Origin: CBDFHV01 sp965247705
Lineage (GTDB): Bacteria > Pseudomonadota > Alphaproteobacteria > Rhodospirillales > CAMCUA01
Reading direction: 5' to 3'
Length of the DNA: 64,000 nt
NCBI GenBank assembly: GCA_965247705.1
Contig: CBDFHV010000029.1
Location: 1 to 64,000, forward strand
Shown: positions 62,472-64,000 of the stretch, piece after piece
Position numbering within the stretch: position 1 is the first letter of the stretch
How the letters are laid out: the number at the start of each line of letters is the position of its first letter
The notes under the pieces: generated by a model
Told to the model about the DNA's origin: nothing
What the model saw: only the letters and a program-made list of their open reading frames with translations
Databases searched by the model: none
Made by a program: the position numbers and the translations under genes

Positions 62472-63377
62472 TCACGCGGCGGGCCTGATTGAGATCGCGG
62501 CGTGCCACGCCTGACGAGCTTGAGCGGGGCTCAGGTAGCCGTTCTTTTCGACGATCCACTGGGCATTGTAGAGTTCGACGAAGTCGCGGACGGCGTCCCG
62601 CAGCTCCGCGATGTTGCGGTAGATGCGACCATGGATGATCTGTTCCTTCAGCGTGCGATTGAACCGCTCGGCGACGCCGTTGGTCTGGGGCTCGGCGACG
62701 AAGGCGTAGGACGGCTGGATGCCCCAGAACTTGATCTGGTTGGTGAAGTGGTCCGACAGATACTGGGAGCCGTGATCCATCCGCAAGGCCAGCCCCCGAG
62801 CCGCGCCGGCCGCGGTCGAGCCATACAGCCCGGCAAGCCCCATGGAGATCGGCTGCAGGGCGGCGAAGCGGTCGCCGCGCTTGCAGACATGCCAGCCGAC
62901 ACACTCGGCGTTCCAATGCTCGACGGCGGTGAAGATCCAGCCCCAGCCGTCGTCCACCGTGAACACCCGAACGCCATCGGTGCCCCACATGAGGTTCGGG
63001 GCATGAGTGATGATCTCACCGTCATGGGGATTGCCGCCACGGCGGCGGCAGCGATGGGGCGAGAGCAGATTGTTCTCGCGCATCAGGCGGAGCACCCGCT
63101 TGCGGGCAACCCGGATGTCGCGACAGACCCGAAGCCGAGCCCAGACCTTGCGGTAGCCCTCGCCCTCCCGGGGCGATGCCTCCAGGTCGGCTTCGATCGC
63201 CACCAGCAGCGCCTGGTCCGAGATCGCGGGCTTCGGTCCCCGACGCTTTGCCGGCGGCTGCTCGGCGTGCTGGCCGGAGGTCACGGCGTAGAACGAGGAG
63301 CGGGCCATGCCCCAGGCGGCGCAGACCCGCCGCAGGCCGTAGGCCAGACCCGTGCCGGGCGAGGTGGCGGCACTCAT
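62472..63377 (-). CDS. IS3-family transposase OrfB (DDE integrase)
   Basis: A 301-residue protein with an HTH_21-like N-terminal region and the rve integrase core. The catalytic residues are Asp in NLMWGTDGVRVFTVDDG, Asp in LALRMDHGSQYLSDHF and Glu in PQTNGVAERFNRTLKEQI. It has its own ATG at 63377, overlapping the OrfA stop by 4 bp, so it can be made by coupling or fused to OrfA by frameshifting as in other IS3 elements. Intact. Confidence 0.93.
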   Translation of the reverse strand: MSAATSPGTGLAYGLRRVCAAWGMARSSFYAVTSGQHAEQPPAKRRGPKPAISDQALLVAIEADLEASPREGEGYRKVWARLRVCRDIRVARKRVLRLMRENNLLSPHRCRRRGGNPHDGEIITHAPNLMWGTDGVRVFTVDDGWGWIFTAVEHWNAECVGWHVCKRGDRFAALQPISMGLAGLYGSTAAGAARGLALRMDHGSQYLSDHFTNQIKFWGIQPSYAFVAEPQTNGVAERFNRTLKEQIIHGRIYRNIAELRDAVRDFVELYNAQWIVEKNGYLSPAQARQAWHAAISIRPAA

Positions 63378-63784
63378 CGCCGCGACCTCCGCCGCCCCAA
63401 AGGGCCGAAGGTCTCCGTCTTGGCCTCCAGCAGTTCCACCTGCATGGTCAACTCTCCGATCCGCTTCATGGCGCTATCCAGTTCCGCCTGCACCGGATCG
63501 CCCTTGCGTTGCTTGAGCGAGGCGTCGATCCCGCCGATCGCTTTCTCACGCCACTGCTCGAGCCGGAAGATCTCTACGCCCAACTGGCGCGACAGAAGTT
63601 GCACCGGCTCGTCACGCAAAAGCCGCAGAACGACCTCACGCTTGCGCGCCACCGTCCATCGCTGGCCAAGTCCCAGCGGGCCTGCCGGCAAAGCCTGTCC
63701 TGGGGAAAACGTGGACGAGCCAAGCTCGCCCGCATTTACCACAGGCCCATCAACAGCAACTTTCTTCTCAAAATTATCGGTCAT
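63374..63784 (-). CDS. IS3-family transposase OrfA (helix-turn-helix)
   Basis: A 136-residue DNA-binding protein. RWTVARKREVVLRLLRDEPVQLLSRQLGVEIFRLEQWREKAIGG is the HTH that recognises the element ends, followed by a leucine-rich coiled coil (DSAMKRIGELTMQVELLEAKTE) for oligomerisation. Start ATG 63784 (MTDNFEKKV); a GTG at 63805 in frame lies inside the end hairpin. Confidence 0.9.
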   Translation of the reverse strand: MTDNFEKKVAVDGPVVNAGELGSSTFSPGQALPAGPLGLGQRWTVARKREVVLRLLRDEPVQLLSRQLGVEIFRLEQWREKAIGGIDASLKQRKGDPVQAELDSAMKRIGELTMQVELLEAKTETFGPLGRRRSRR

Positions 63785-63835
63785 GTTCCGGTCTTCCTTG
63801 GACACTTCGATTAAGCCAATTCTGTGTCCAAGGAA

Positions 63836-64000
63836 ATCGGGTCCGACTCAGGATTTGTTTGTGCGAGCCTAACACGAACGTCTGCAAGTGTTCAAATCGA
63901 CGGGAAAATCACCTCGGTGCATCGTCCGGTTCTGGCTAATTGCTGCCGAAAAATGGATGCATACGGCAACCCCATATGTAGTGGGTGTCTGTCTTAACCG
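63836..64000. other. Noncoding right part of cargo segment and inverted repeat
   Basis: 165 bp of lower-GC DNA with no ORF I can support. The right inverted repeat occupies about 63973-64000 and is cut by the window edge. On the minus strand TTGAAC and TAGGCT at 18-bp spacing could form a weak promoter pointing toward the IS3 and methyltransferase remnant; this is a guess. Confidence 0.6.

Larger units (their letters stand above)
62451..63835 (-). mobile_element. IS3-family insertion sequence
   Basis: About 1385 bp with two coupled ORFs. The ends carry the inverted repeat TTCCTTGGACACA (62451-62463) and TGTGTCCAAGGAA (63823-63835). A second inverted copy, TTCCTTGGACAC at 63794-63805, makes a perfect 12-bp hairpin with the right end. 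No clear target duplication is visible at the flanks (ACCCGG and ATCGGG), in line with loss of adjacent DNA. Confidence 0.85.
60128..64000. mobile_element. Cargo segment with IS1595-like ends, continues past window
   Basis: The left end reads CGTGCCTATCCGGTCAGA then ACAGACACCCACTACATAT. The right edge of the window, reverse-complemented, reads CGGTTAAG then ACAGACACCCACTACATAT and is cut mid-repeat at base 64000. The outer part matches the IS1595 ends of this window (CGTCCCTATCCGGTTAAA) except for a few bases, while the inner part is specific to this pair. Between them are asnB, a methyltransferase remnant and an IS3 copy, but no IS1595 transposase. It is best read as a non-autonomous, passenger-carrying IS1595-type transposon. 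Confidence 0.65.

Overview
The window is high-GC DNA that fits an alphaproteobacterium of Rhodospirillales type. The evidence is the conserved block mutY, DciA-like gene, DsbA-like gene, smc, then a split ATP synthase Fo operon (atpI-B-E-F'-F); the dnaG-rpoD pair, with a DnaG whose zinc ligands are mostly replaced; a DUF2336 protein; and TRAP-TAXI transport. I saw no plasmid or phage backbone and no CRISPR array.

Layout. 1-10 kb: DUF2336 gene (cut by the left edge), cytochrome c, a TRAP-TAXI uptake operon (two receptors, one fused permease, a UspA protein), then a PLP aminotransferase with an RpiR regulator. 10-19 kb: housekeeping (apt, mutY, DciA-like, DsbA-like, smc, Fo genes). 19-24 kb: a nuclease/phosphatase-fold protein, two small exported proteins and a heterodimeric ABC exporter. 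24.5-26 kb: an IS1111-type element of the IS110 family with a structured 3' noncoding segment. 26-31 kb: PanE-like reductase, a DegT-like protein, tRNA-Thr, and a scrambled strip (possible IS21-type end, Dam-like methylase, TPR gene, tctA remnant) up to a CAT-anticodon tRNA. 31-41 kb: rpoD, dnaG, an MFS carrier, and an HtrA protease with a two-component system. 41-48 kb: two tandem CapK/PaaK-like genes (one degenerate), then a locus hit by three insertions: a truncated IS1595 copy between 53-bp direct repeats, a 95-bp MITE that splits a FecR-RTX gene, and an intact IS1595 copy. 48-60 kb: catabolic genes (ANL ligase, type II haloacid dehalogenase, 2-hydroxyacid dehydrogenase, acetamidase/formamidase, HyuA/HyuB, an orphan molybdopterin dehydrogenase subunit). 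60.1-64 kb: a lower-GC segment with a frameshifted asparagine synthetase, a methyltransferase remnant and an IS3 copy. It is bounded by inverted repeats whose outer part resembles the ends of the IS1595 copies in this window.

The strongest unusual signals are the cargo segment with IS1595-like ends and no visible IS1595 transposase (60128 to beyond 64000), the FecR-RTX gene whose frame is restored exactly by removing a 95-bp insert with CTAG duplication, and the IS1111-type element with a candidate guide (bridge/seek) RNA. All identifications come from reading motifs; no database search was run.
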